A stretch of 64,000 bases of DNA from Sphingomonas sp. GC_Shp_5 (GTDB lineage: Bacteria; Pseudomonadota; Alphaproteobacteria; Sphingomonadales; Sphingomonadaceae), in assembly GCF_026540855.1 (NCBI RefSeq), contig NZ_JALNUP010000011.1, forward strand, positions 1 through 64,000, read 5' to 3'. This document shows, one piece after another, positions 27,038 through 34,844 of the stretch. Every line of letters starts with the position of its first letter. Positions within the stretch are counted from its first letter, which is position 1. A model generated the notes under the pieces. That model had not been told where the DNA came from. It saw only the letters and a program-made list of their open reading frames with translations, and did no database searches. Made by a program: the position numbers and the translations under genes.

Positions 27038-27681
27038 CAGGCCGGGGTGATCCCGCCGGGCAGCTTGGCGTCGGGCGCGCGGCCATAGATCGGGCGCGGC
27101 GGCAGGCTGGCGAGGGCGAGCGGCAGCAGGATCGCATCTGCCGCGTCGGGCAACGCTTCCAGCGCTTCGATGGCGGGATCGACCGCGAGGAGGCGGCCGA
27201 CGCCATTGCCGATGGCGAGGCGCGTGCCGAGTGCGGCAACGGCGGCCTCGGGCTTGAGCGAGACGAGCGGCGCGAGGGGCGTCAGATCGGCGGCAAACGC
27301 TTGCATGAAGACCTCGCCATGCCCTCCCTCGAGCACCACCGCAAGATCGGTCAGCGATCGCGTGGCGAAGCCGGCGGCGGCGAGCAGGGCCAGGCTGGAG
27401 TAGCCGTGTGCCACGGCCCCCCAGCCAAGCGCGAGCCCGCGCGCAGCAGCGATGCCGACGCGCACGCCGGTGAAGCTCCCCGGGCCAACGTCAACCAGAA
27501 TGCGTGGGGCGCAGCCGCCATCGGGCAGCCGGGCGATCATCGGCACCAACTGTTCGGCATGGCCGCGGCCGACCACCAGATGATCGCGGGCGATCACCCT
27601 GTCCTGCTCGATCAGTGCCACCGAACAGGCGGTGGTGGCGGTGTCGATCACCAAGGTACGAGGGAAAGGGGAGTCGATCAT
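27037..27681 (-). CDS. tsaB: tRNA threonylcarbamoyladenosine biosynthesis protein TsaB
   Basis: ASKHA-fold partner of TsaD and TsaE in making t6A37 in tRNAs. The 214-residue protein shows the N-terminal LVIDTATTACSVAL strand-turn, the HAEQLVPMI helix, and the GPGSFTGVRVGIAAARGLAL signature near 68-87. It lacks the metal-binding His pair of TsaD, as expected. Co-transcribed with rimI. Confidence 0.94.
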   Translation of the reverse strand: MIDSPFPRTLVIDTATTACSVALIEQDRVIARDHLVVGRGHAEQLVPMIARLPDGGCAPRILVDVGPGSFTGVRVGIAAARGLALGWGAVAHGYSSLALLAAAGFATRSLTDLAVVLEGGHGEVFMQAFAADLTPLAPLVSLKPEAAVAALGTRLAIGNGVGRLLAVDPAIEALEALPDAADAILLPLALASLPPRPIYGRAPDAKLPGGITPA

Positions 27682-27741
27682 GCCCGCCTGTGGACGGTCA
27701 TGCCGGCGGCCGCTACCCCGATTCGGGGCGGGCCGACGGCA

Positions 27742-28335
27742 TCACGCGATACGATTGAACTTGTCGAACGCGGGACGCGGCGAACGCTCGTGGACCGAGG
27801 CGGGATCGCCATAGCCCAGCGTCGCGATGAAGTTGGTGCGCACCCCCGGCGCGTCGGCGAAGAACGCCTTGTCGACGAGGCCGGCGTCGAAGCCGGACAT
27901 CGGCCCGACATCGAGCCCCAGCGCGCGGGCGGCGATGATGAAATAGGCGCCCTGCAGCGTCGAATTGCGGAAGGCGCTCGCCTCGCGCAGCTCGCTGTTG
28001 CCGTCGAACCACGCCTTGGCGTCGACGTGCGGGAACAGCTCGGGGAGATATTCATGGAAGTTGACGTCCATGCCAATCACCACGCTCACCGGTGCGGCGA
28101 GGATCTTGGGGCCGTTGCTGCCGCTGGCCGCAGCGGCGAGTGTCTGCTTGGCCTCGTCGCTGGTGCACCACACCAGCCGCGCCGGCAGCTGGTTGACCGA
28201 GGTCGGCCCCCATTTCATCAGCTCCCAAATCGCGTGCAGCTGGTCCTCGCCGACCGGCTGGTCGGTGTAATGGTTGAAGCTGCGCGCGGTGCGGAAGATG
28301 GTGTCGAGCGCGGCGTCGTCGAGCGGGGCGGCCAT
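27742..28335 (-). CDS. nitroreductase-family protein (RutE-like)
   Basis: A 197-residue FMN-dependent reductase resembling malonic-semialdehyde reductase RutE/YdfG-type nitroreductases. Typical features are the FMN-phosphate-binding ARSFNHYTDQPV, KWGPTSVNQLPAR near 41-53, a LQGAYFIIAARALGLDVGPMSGFD core, and FIATLGYGDPA near the end. No rut uracil-degradation genes are nearby, so reduction of reactive semialdehydes or nitro compounds is a general guess. Two bases separate its start from the Nfu gene's stop. Confidence 0.88.
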   Translation of the reverse strand: MAAPLDDAALDTIFRTARSFNHYTDQPVGEDQLHAIWELMKWGPTSVNQLPARLVWCTSDEAKQTLAAAASGSNGPKILAAPVSVVIGMDVNFHEYLPELFPHVDAKAWFDGNSELREASAFRNSTLQGAYFIIAARALGLDVGPMSGFDAGLVDKAFFADAPGVRTNFIATLGYGDPASVHERSPRPAFDKFNRIA

Positions 28336-28337
28336 GT

Positions 28338-28910
28338 TCAGACGGCCCTCACTTCGGTGACTTCGGGCACGTAATATTTGAGCAACTGCTCGATGCCATT
28401 TTTCAGGGTCGCGGTGGAGGAGGGGCAGCCGGCGCAGGCGCCGTGCATGCGCAGGAACACCTTGCCCTTGTCGAAACCGCGATAAACGATGTCGCCACCG
28501 TCGTTCGCCACCGCCGGGCGCACGCGGGTGTCGATCAGGTCGCGGATCTGCTCGACGATCTCGGCATCGGCGGGATCGTCCTGGAAGTCATCCTCGGCGC
28601 TCGGCACGCTGAACCCGGCGCTGGCCGGCTTGAACAGCGGCATCGCGGCGGAGAAATGATCGAGCAGGATCGCGAGCACATCAGGCTTGAGTCCGGGCCA
28701 CGAGACGCCGGGCGCTGCCGTCACCGAGACGAAGTCGCGGCCGAAGAACACACCGGTGACGTCGCCGAGCGCGAACAGGGCCTCGGCGAGCGGGCTGGCG
28801 TCCGCTTCCTCGGGGGTGGCAAAGTCCCGCGTGCCGGCGTCCATCACGACGCGGCCGGGGAGGAATTTGAGCGTCGCCGGGTTGGGCGTGGCTTCGGTCT
28901 CGATCAACAT
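28338..28910 (-). CDS. NifU-like Fe-S carrier protein (Nfu)
   Basis: Iron-sulfur cluster carrier with an N-terminal Nfu_N domain (TEATPNPATLKFLPG at residues 4-18) and a C-terminal NifU thioredoxin-like domain with the cluster-binding C-x2-C in GACAGCPSS near 150. The 190-residue length fits the two-domain type. I chose the ATG at 28910 (ML-IETE); another in-frame ATG sits three codons upstream. It delivers clusters made by the SUF system encoded 9 kb away. Confidence 0.92.
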   Translation of the reverse strand: MLIETEATPNPATLKFLPGRVVMDAGTRDFATPEEADASPLAEALFALGDVTGVFFGRDFVSVTAAPGVSWPGLKPDVLAILLDHFSAAMPLFKPASAGFSVPSAEDDFQDDPADAEIVEQIRDLIDTRVRPAVANDGGDIVYRGFDKGKVFLRMHGACAGCPSSTATLKNGIEQLLKYYVPEVTEVRAV

Positions 28911-28996
28911 GCGCTGCATGTGGCGCGGCCGGGCCCCGCGATCAAGCCGGGGCAGGGAAAGGGATTGTTTCCGCCGCGGTGGGTTTGCCGCTAGCG

Positions 28997-29030
28997 GCAC
29001 CGCGCTCCTGCGGCCGCAGGAGCGCGGTGC
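28997..29030. terminator. 34-bp perfect palindrome
   Basis: A fully self-complementary 34-base GC-rich palindrome centred on CGGCCG, three bases past the M16 peptidase stop and upstream of the Nfu gene. It would form a long hairpin or cruciform. A terminator for the peptidase gene is likely, but there is no U-tract and no exact copy elsewhere in the window. Confidence 0.6.
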
Positions 29031-29033
29031 GCG

Positions 29034-31907
29034 CTACTTCGCCGCCAGCTTCTTCGGCAGCACCGCCATCGTCCAGTCCTTGGCCGGCAGCAGATATTTC
29101 GCCGCGGTCGCCTGCAGCACCGCCGGGGTGACCTCGCCGAAGTCGCGGCCGATCCGCCGGGTCGCTTCCAGGCGCCGCGGGTCGTAGGCGCCGCCCGACA
29201 GCTCGCGCAGCCAGAACAAGCTGCTGGTGGAGGCGCGCGCATAATATTGGCTGAGCGGCCCCTTCACGCGGGCGAGCTCGTCGGCCGAGATCGGGTTGGC
29301 GACCAGATCAGCGGCGATCTCGCGCGACAGCTTGAAGAACAGCGTGACGTTTTCCGGCGCCACCTGGCTCACCGCCATCAGCCGGCCGCCGCCGGGCAGG
29401 CCCTTGGGCCATTGGCTCACCACGCCGGGGCTGTAGCTTGCACCTGCGGCCTGACGCATCCGCTCGAACAGCCGATCGCTGAACACCTGGGCGAGCACAT
29501 CAAGCCGACGGCTTTCGGCGATGTCGTCGAGACCGGCGCCGGTCGGCCAGGCGATCACCGCCGAAGCCTGGTTGTCCGGCCCATCATGGCTGCGCAGCAC
29601 GGGAGTGGCGACATGCGCGGGGAAGCGCACGGCTGGTGCCGCCATGGCCGGGGTGGTGCGGGGTGGCAGCGCGGCAAGGCTCTTGGCGACGGCGGCGATC
29701 GCCGCGTCGGGCTGGACATCGCCGAATACGTCGACCTCGATCGGGCCGCTGGCGAGCAGCGGCGCCCACAGCGCCTGGAACGACTTGGGGGTGAGCGCAT
29801 CGACCGCCTTGGCGTCGGGCGTCACCCAGCGCGGGTCGCCGGCGCGAAGCAGGCCTTCCAGATCGCGCGACAGAATGCCGTCCGACGAGGAGGTATAGCC
29901 GGGGATGGCGGTGAGCGCCGCCGATTTGGCGCGCGCCACCGGTGCTGCATCCCAGCGCGGCTGGGCGAGCTTGGCGGCGATGAGGGTGAGCTCGTCGGCA
30001 TAGTCCTTGGGGCTGCTCAGCGCCGCGACCGAGAAGGCATCGTCGTCGATGCCGAAGTCGAGGCCCATCTGGCGCCCGGCGGTGAGCTGGTCGAGATCGT
30101 CCTGGCCGAGATTGCCGATCCCGCTTTCCATCAGCGCGAGATCGCCTGCCCAGGCCGGGCTCGGCCGGGTGGCGGGCAGCGCATTATAGCCGCCGCCGAA
30201 GCGAACGCGGACGAACACCCGGCCGCTGTCGGCCGTGTTGGAGAAGAGCAGCATCCGCACGCCATTGGCGAACACCACCTTCTCGACTGGCAGCCCGGCG
30301 AGCTGCTCGCGCGTCGCCACCGTGCCGGGCGCGCCGAGCTTGGGCAGCTTGGAGAAATCGACCGCGGCCTGGGCGCTGCGCTTGATCGTCAGCCCCGAGA
30401 CGTCGGCCTTGAGCGCGGCGGCGAGCTTTTCGGCGACGCCCTTGTCGCCGGTGCGGGTGTTGACCAGCGCCCGCGTCGCATCGCCGGTAAAGATCTTGCG
30501 GGTGGAGGTGAGCACGTTGTCGGGGGTGAACATCCCCGCCTTCTTGGCATCGGCGAGGATGTCATACTGGTTCTGCGGCGCCGTCACCGTCTCGCGGATG
30601 TCGAGCGCGCCGGCCATGTCGTCGGCCTGCTTGGCGCTTGCCTCGACCCGCGCAGTCTCGACGCTGTTGCGCATCGCCACCTCATAGTCGGCATATTCGC
30701 GGTCGATCTCGGCTTGGCTCGGCGCGGTCTTTTGCGCATCGGCGATCTCGGCACGGACGTCTTTCAGCGCCTGCTCCCATTGGTCGCCCACGGGGAGGAT
30801 CGTCACCGAGGTCATGTTCGCCGATCGCGAGGTGTCGTCGAGATCGACGCTCGCCTGGACGAAGCTGGCGCCGGCGCGCGCGCGCCGCTCGAGGCGGCGG
30901 TTGATGATCCGCGCCGCGAGCGTATCGATCATCCGCTTCTGGTTGAAGATCGCGGTGTCGTTGTTGAAATGCCAGGGGCGCATGGTGCCGAGCATGACCA
31001 GCGGCGGCAGGCCGGGCTCGACCAGCGTCGCCGCGGTTGGCTGGCTGGGGTCGGGCTTGCCGAAATCAGGATCGGCAGGCGCGGGGCCGGCGCCCTGCCA
31101 GTCGGCGAAATGCTTGACGACGAGCTGGCCGAGCAGGGCCGGATCCATGTCGCCCGAGATGATCACCACCGCGCGACTCGGGCGATACCAGCGATCGTGG
31201 AATGCCTTGATGCTGGCGCCGGTCGCGGCCTCCAGCGTCTTGATGGTGCCGATCGGCGAGCGATCGGCGAGCGGCTGGCCGGCGAAGAAGGTGGCGTTGA
31301 CGGTGTCGCCAAGGCGCACCTGCGGCCCGGGCTGCTCGCGGCGCTCGGCGAGCACGATCGGCCGCTCGGCGGCGACCGCGGCGTCCGTCAGCGCCGGCTG
31401 CTCCATCATGCCCGACAGGATCTTGATGCTCTCGTCGAGCGTCTGTGGCGTCGCCGAGGGCAGGTCGAGCTTGTACAGCGTCTGGGTCGGCGTGGTCGAC
31501 GCGTTGGAATCGGAGCCGAAGGTGGCGCCGAACCGCTGCCACACCCGCTTGGCCTCGCCATCGGGGACATATTCCGAGCCGCGGAACGACAGATGCTCAA
31601 TGAAATGCGCATAGCCGCGCTCGCTGTCCTGCTCGTAGAGCGAGCCGGCATCGATGCGGACGCGGATCGAAACCTGCCCCGGCGGCACGCCATTCTTGCG
31701 CACCGCGTAGCGCAACCCGTTGGGCAACGTGCCGAACGACCAGGCGGGGTCGGGCGGCAGGTCGCTGCCCTTGTACAGCCAGGCCGTGGTGTCGACCTTG
31801 GCCGCGGGCTGTGCCGTGGCCGTGGGCTTGGGGGTAGACTGGCCAAAGGCCGGGATCGCCAGGGCGAGCAGGAATACGGGCGCGAATGCGCGGGGGGAAA
31901 ACGCCAT
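29034..31907 (-). CDS. secreted M16 family zinc metallopeptidase
   Basis: A 957-residue pitrilysin/insulinase-type protease with an N-terminal signal peptide (cleavage after FGQ near 23). The inverted zinc motif H-x2-E-H is in AHFIEHLSF near 92-96 with the distal Glu in AAERPIVLAERR about 75 residues later. Two fused M16 halves are visible, the second (from ~520) inactive, with a second inactive-type core near LPVEKVVFANGVRMLL. Such proteins degrade peptides in the periplasm. The ATG at 31907 is favoured over a far longer frame that is antisense to the divergent gene. Divergent from the hydroxylase-type gene at 32077. Confidence 0.9.
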   Translation of the reverse strand: MAFSPRAFAPVFLLALAIPAFGQSTPKPTATAQPAAKVDTTAWLYKGSDLPPDPAWSFGTLPNGLRYAVRKNGVPPGQVSIRVRIDAGSLYEQDSERGYAHFIEHLSFRGSEYVPDGEAKRVWQRFGATFGSDSNASTTPTQTLYKLDLPSATPQTLDESIKILSGMMEQPALTDAAVAAERPIVLAERREQPGPQVRLGDTVNATFFAGQPLADRSPIGTIKTLEAATGASIKAFHDRWYRPSRAVVIISGDMDPALLGQLVVKHFADWQGAGPAPADPDFGKPDPSQPTAATLVEPGLPPLVMLGTMRPWHFNNDTAIFNQKRMIDTLAARIINRRLERRARAGASFVQASVDLDDTSRSANMTSVTILPVGDQWEQALKDVRAEIADAQKTAPSQAEIDREYADYEVAMRNSVETARVEASAKQADDMAGALDIRETVTAPQNQYDILADAKKAGMFTPDNVLTSTRKIFTGDATRALVNTRTGDKGVAEKLAAALKADVSGLTIKRSAQAAVDFSKLPKLGAPGTVATREQLAGLPVEKVVFANGVRMLLFSNTADSGRVFVRVRFGGGYNALPATRPSPAWAGDLALMESGIGNLGQDDLDQLTAGRQMGLDFGIDDDAFSVAALSSPKDYADELTLIAAKLAQPRWDAAPVARAKSAALTAIPGYTSSSDGILSRDLEGLLRAGDPRWVTPDAKAVDALTPKSFQALWAPLLASGPIEVDVFGDVQPDAAIAAVAKSLAALPPRTTPAMAAPAVRFPAHVATPVLRSHDGPDNQASAVIAWPTGAGLDDIAESRRLDVLAQVFSDRLFERMRQAAGASYSPGVVSQWPKGLPGGGRLMAVSQVAPENVTLFFKLSREIAADLVANPISADELARVKGPLSQYYARASTSSLFWLRELSGGAYDPRRLEATRRIGRDFGEVTPAVLQATAAKYLLPAKDWTMAVLPKKLAAK

Positions 31908-32076
31908 GGCCTGCCTTCTAGCGACATGGGCAGGGGCCTGCCAGCGCGACCTGCCGGACCATGTCCTCGCCCGGCTAGCGCCATGATTTCGACCAGAAAC
32001 ACGGCTAGCCCCACGGTGAAACAAACGGCGGCCGGCTGATCGCATCGATGGATGCGAGCGCGAGGACGGTGGCACA

Positions 32077-32916
32077 GTGAGATGGTGGACAGTGACGGCC
32101 TTGATGGACGGCGGGGCGGGGCCTGCAATGTGGCGGAATTCTGGCGCGGGCAGCGATCGCGACCGCAATCCGCCCGCCATGGTCGCCGCGGCGGGGCGGC
32201 CGCTGATCATCCGCGTCGGCAAGCATCTGCGCGGGCTGTTCGACCGGCTGATCGCCGCCTCGTCGCTGGTCGGCAACGAGCCGGTGCTCGACGTCCGCGA
32301 TTTCGCCTGGACCGGACTGCTACGCGCCGAGTGGCAGGCGATCCGCGACGAGGCGCGGGCGGTGGCGCTGTGCGGCCGGGCCTCGCCGAGCCTCGCGACC
32401 ATCTCGCCCGATCATCGCTCGATCGCCGAGATCGACAAGTGGCGCTCGTTCTTCCTGTGGGGCTATGGCTATCGGATCGACGACAATCTGGCGCGCTGCC
32501 CGCATACCCGGCGGATCGTCGAGCAGATCCCAGGGCTCAACAGCGCCTTTTTCTCTATCCTCGCACCCGGCACCCACATCCCGGCGCATCGCGGCGTCAC
32601 CAAAGGGCTGATCACCTGCCACCTCGGGCTGATGGTGCCGCGCGACGGCGACGTGCGGATACGGGTGGGCGACCGGATCGTCCGCTGGGCGGAGGGCGAG
32701 ACGCTGGTGTTCGACGACACCTATGATCACGAGGTGTGGAACGACACCCGTGGAACCCGCGTGGTGCTGCTGATCCAGGTCGAGCGCCCGCTCAGGAACC
32801 CCGGCAAATGGATCGCGGAGCTGTTTCTCGGCATCGTCCGCCGCTCGCCGTTCGTCCAGGAGGCGCGGTGCAACATCGCCAGCTGGAATGCGGCGATGAA
32901 GCGGCTCGACGCCTAG
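32077..32916 (+). CDS. aspartyl/asparaginyl beta-hydroxylase-type dioxygenase (LpxO-like?)
   Basis: A 279-residue Fe(II)/2-oxoglutarate oxygenase of the AspH/LpxO family. The iron ligands are His in IPAHRGVTKG near 170 and the distal His in DDTYDHEVWN near 218, with an Arg in GTRVVLLIQ near 228 for 2-oxoglutarate. The HLGLMVPRDG segment is typical. LpxO, in the same family, 2-hydroxylates an acyl chain of lipid A; sphingomonads carry 2-hydroxy-myristate on their sphingolipids, so this is a candidate for that step. The GTG start is uncertain; in-frame ATGs lie at 32104, 32131 and 32179. Confidence 0.7.
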   Translation: MRWWTVTALMDGGAGPAMWRNSGAGSDRDRNPPAMVAAAGRPLIIRVGKHLRGLFDRLIAASSLVGNEPVLDVRDFAWTGLLRAEWQAIRDEARAVALCGRASPSLATISPDHRSIAEIDKWRSFFLWGYGYRIDDNLARCPHTRRIVEQIPGLNSAFFSILAPGTHIPAHRGVTKGLITCHLGLMVPRDGDVRIRVGDRIVRWAEGETLVFDDTYDHEVWNDTRGTRVVLLIQVERPLRNPGKWIAELFLGIVRRSPFVQEARCNIASWNAAMKRLDA

Positions 32917-32955
32917 GCCGCGGCAGGGCTGATCGGAAGCGCCACGGATACCCCG

Positions 32956-32982
32956 CCGTCATCCTGAAACAAGCTCGGGATG
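32956..32982. repeat. short REP-like hairpin
   Basis: GTCATCCTGAA-acaagc-TCGGGATGAC, a small imperfect hairpin sharing the GTCATCC/GGATGAC ends of the REP-like elements. It lies between convergent genes and may serve as a terminator. Confidence 0.45.
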
Positions 32983-33012
32983 ACGAACAGGAGCGGGTGC
33001 TGCTCCGCCGTG

Positions 33013-34800
33013 CTATCCCTTGTACAGCGCGTCGAGCCGCTCGCCGTACATCGCCCGGATCATGTGGCGGCGGATCTTGAGACTCGGTGTCAGCTGCTCG
33101 TTCTCGATGGTGAAGGGGGCGTCGGCGAGCACGAAGCGGCGGACGCGCTCTGTCACCGACAGGTCCTTGTTCACGCGCTCGATCGCCTGGCCGATCGCGG
33201 TGCGATATTCGCTGTTCTCGGCGAGATTGGCGAACTTGCAGCTGGTGCCGTTGGCAGCGCACCATTCCTGGGTCCATTCGGGATCGGGCACCACCAGCGC
33301 GACCATATACGGGCGGCGGTCGCCGGCGATCATCGCCTGGCCGATCTCGGGCTGGAGGGTGAGCATGCCCTCCACCTTCTGCGGCGCGACATTGTCGCCC
33401 TTGTCGTTGATGATCAGGTCTTTCTTGCGATCCGTGATCGTGATCCGGCCCTTGGCGTCGATCTCGCCGATATCGCCGGTGTGCAGCCAGCCGTCCTTTA
33501 GCACCCGCGCGGTCTCGGCCTCGTTGCGCCAATAGCCGTGCATGACGAGCTCGCCGCGCACGAGGATCTCGCCATCATCGGCGATCCGCACCTCGGTATC
33601 CACCAGTGGCGGGCCGACCGAGTCCATCCGCAGGCCGGCCGACGGGCGGTTGCACGAGATCACCGGGGCAGCCTCGGTCTGGCCATAGCCTTGCAGGAAG
33701 GTGAGGCCGAGGCTCTGGAAGAACAGCCCGACCTCGGCGTTGAGCGGTGCGCCGCCCGAAACCATCGCCTTCATCCGCCCACCGAACTTCTTGGCGATCT
33801 TGGGCTTGAACAGGGTGCGGACCACCAGCTGCATCGGCCGGTCGGCGAGCCTGATCCGGCCCTCATATTCCTTGGCGCCGATATCGAGCGCGCGGGCGAG
33901 CAGATAGGCCGAGGCGCCGCCCTGCTTCTCGATCGCCTTGGCAATGCGGGTGCGCAGCACCTCGAACAGGCGGGGTACGACGAACATGATCGTCGGGCGC
34001 ACTTCCTCGATATTGGCGGCGAGCTTGTCGAGCCCCTCGGCATAATAGATCTGGCCGCCGAGCCCGATCGCAAAATGCTGGCCGCCGGTATGCTCATAGG
34101 CATGGCTCAGGGGCAGGAACGACAGGAACACCTCGTCGTCCCAGCCGAAGTCCTCCGAGATCACCGCCGAACAGCCACGCACATTGTGAAGGATCGCGCC
34201 ATGATGCTGCATCACCCCGCGCGGCGCGCCGCCGGTGCCCGACGTGTAAATGATGCAGGCAAGATCCCCGCGCGCGAAGCTCGCGTCCGCGGCGGCGGCC
34301 TCGAGCGTGGTCGGGTGATCGGCGATCAGCTGTCGCCAGCTGTGGAAGTCGACGCCGGCGGAGGGCGCGCGCATCGAATCGATGCCGATTACCGTCTGGC
34401 CCTGATTGGTCCGCAGCACCGCCTGGAGCACCGTCCGTGCGAGCTTGTCGGTGGAGACGATGATCGCGCAGGCGCCGGAATCGGAGATCACATGGGCGTG
34501 ATCGCGCTCGGTGTTGGTGATGTAGGCGGGCACGGTGATGCAGCCGGCGGCCATGATTGCGAGATCGCTGATGCACCATTCGGGGCGGTTCTCGCTGACC
34601 AGCATCACCCGGTCGCCGCGCTTGAGGCCGATCGCCTTCAGCCCGGCCGCGAGGCTCGCCACCTGATGCGCCGCCTCGGCCCAGCTGATCGACTGCCAGG
34701 CGCCGTTCTGCTTGGTCCACAGGAACGGTGCGTCGCCCTTCTCGCGCGCCCGCGTGAAGAACATGGTGACGAGGTTGGGAAAGTGTTCGAGGGTGCGCAT
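33013..34800 (-). CDS. fadD: long-chain acyl-CoA/acyl-ACP synthetase
   Basis: AMP-forming ligase that activates fatty acids by adenylation. The 595-residue product has the P-loop IIYTSGTGGAPRGVM near 178-192, the GYGQTEAAPVIS motif near 375, WLHTGDIG near 445 and the hinge ITDRKKDLII near 460. It is shaped like the bacterial long-chain (FadD15-like) synthetases. The start at 34800 follows an AGGAGAG ribosome site. Substrate may be a fatty acid for oxidation or for lipid assembly; in Caulobacter a ligase of this kind serves ceramide synthesis, but this one is 9 kb from the sphingolipid genes. Confidence 0.85.
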   Translation of the reverse strand: MRTLEHFPNLVTMFFTRAREKGDAPFLWTKQNGAWQSISWAEAAHQVASLAAGLKAIGLKRGDRVMLVSENRPEWCISDLAIMAAGCITVPAYITNTERDHAHVISDSGACAIIVSTDKLARTVLQAVLRTNQGQTVIGIDSMRAPSAGVDFHSWRQLIADHPTTLEAAAADASFARGDLACIIYTSGTGGAPRGVMQHHGAILHNVRGCSAVISEDFGWDDEVFLSFLPLSHAYEHTGGQHFAIGLGGQIYYAEGLDKLAANIEEVRPTIMFVVPRLFEVLRTRIAKAIEKQGGASAYLLARALDIGAKEYEGRIRLADRPMQLVVRTLFKPKIAKKFGGRMKAMVSGGAPLNAEVGLFFQSLGLTFLQGYGQTEAAPVISCNRPSAGLRMDSVGPPLVDTEVRIADDGEILVRGELVMHGYWRNEAETARVLKDGWLHTGDIGEIDAKGRITITDRKKDLIINDKGDNVAPQKVEGMLTLQPEIGQAMIAGDRRPYMVALVVPDPEWTQEWCAANGTSCKFANLAENSEYRTAIGQAIERVNKDLSVTERVRRFVLADAPFTIENEQLTPSLKIRRHMIRAMYGERLDALYKG

Positions 34801-34844
34801 GGCTTCTCTCCTGCCGCGGCCGGCTCGTTGGCCGGCCGTCATCT

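Noticed and set aside
29247..32039. 930-codon open frame on the plus strand
   Set aside because: It is the antisense shadow of the M16 peptidase; high GC removes stop codons. Its composition (Arg/Gly/His/Ala-rich) lacks any domain.
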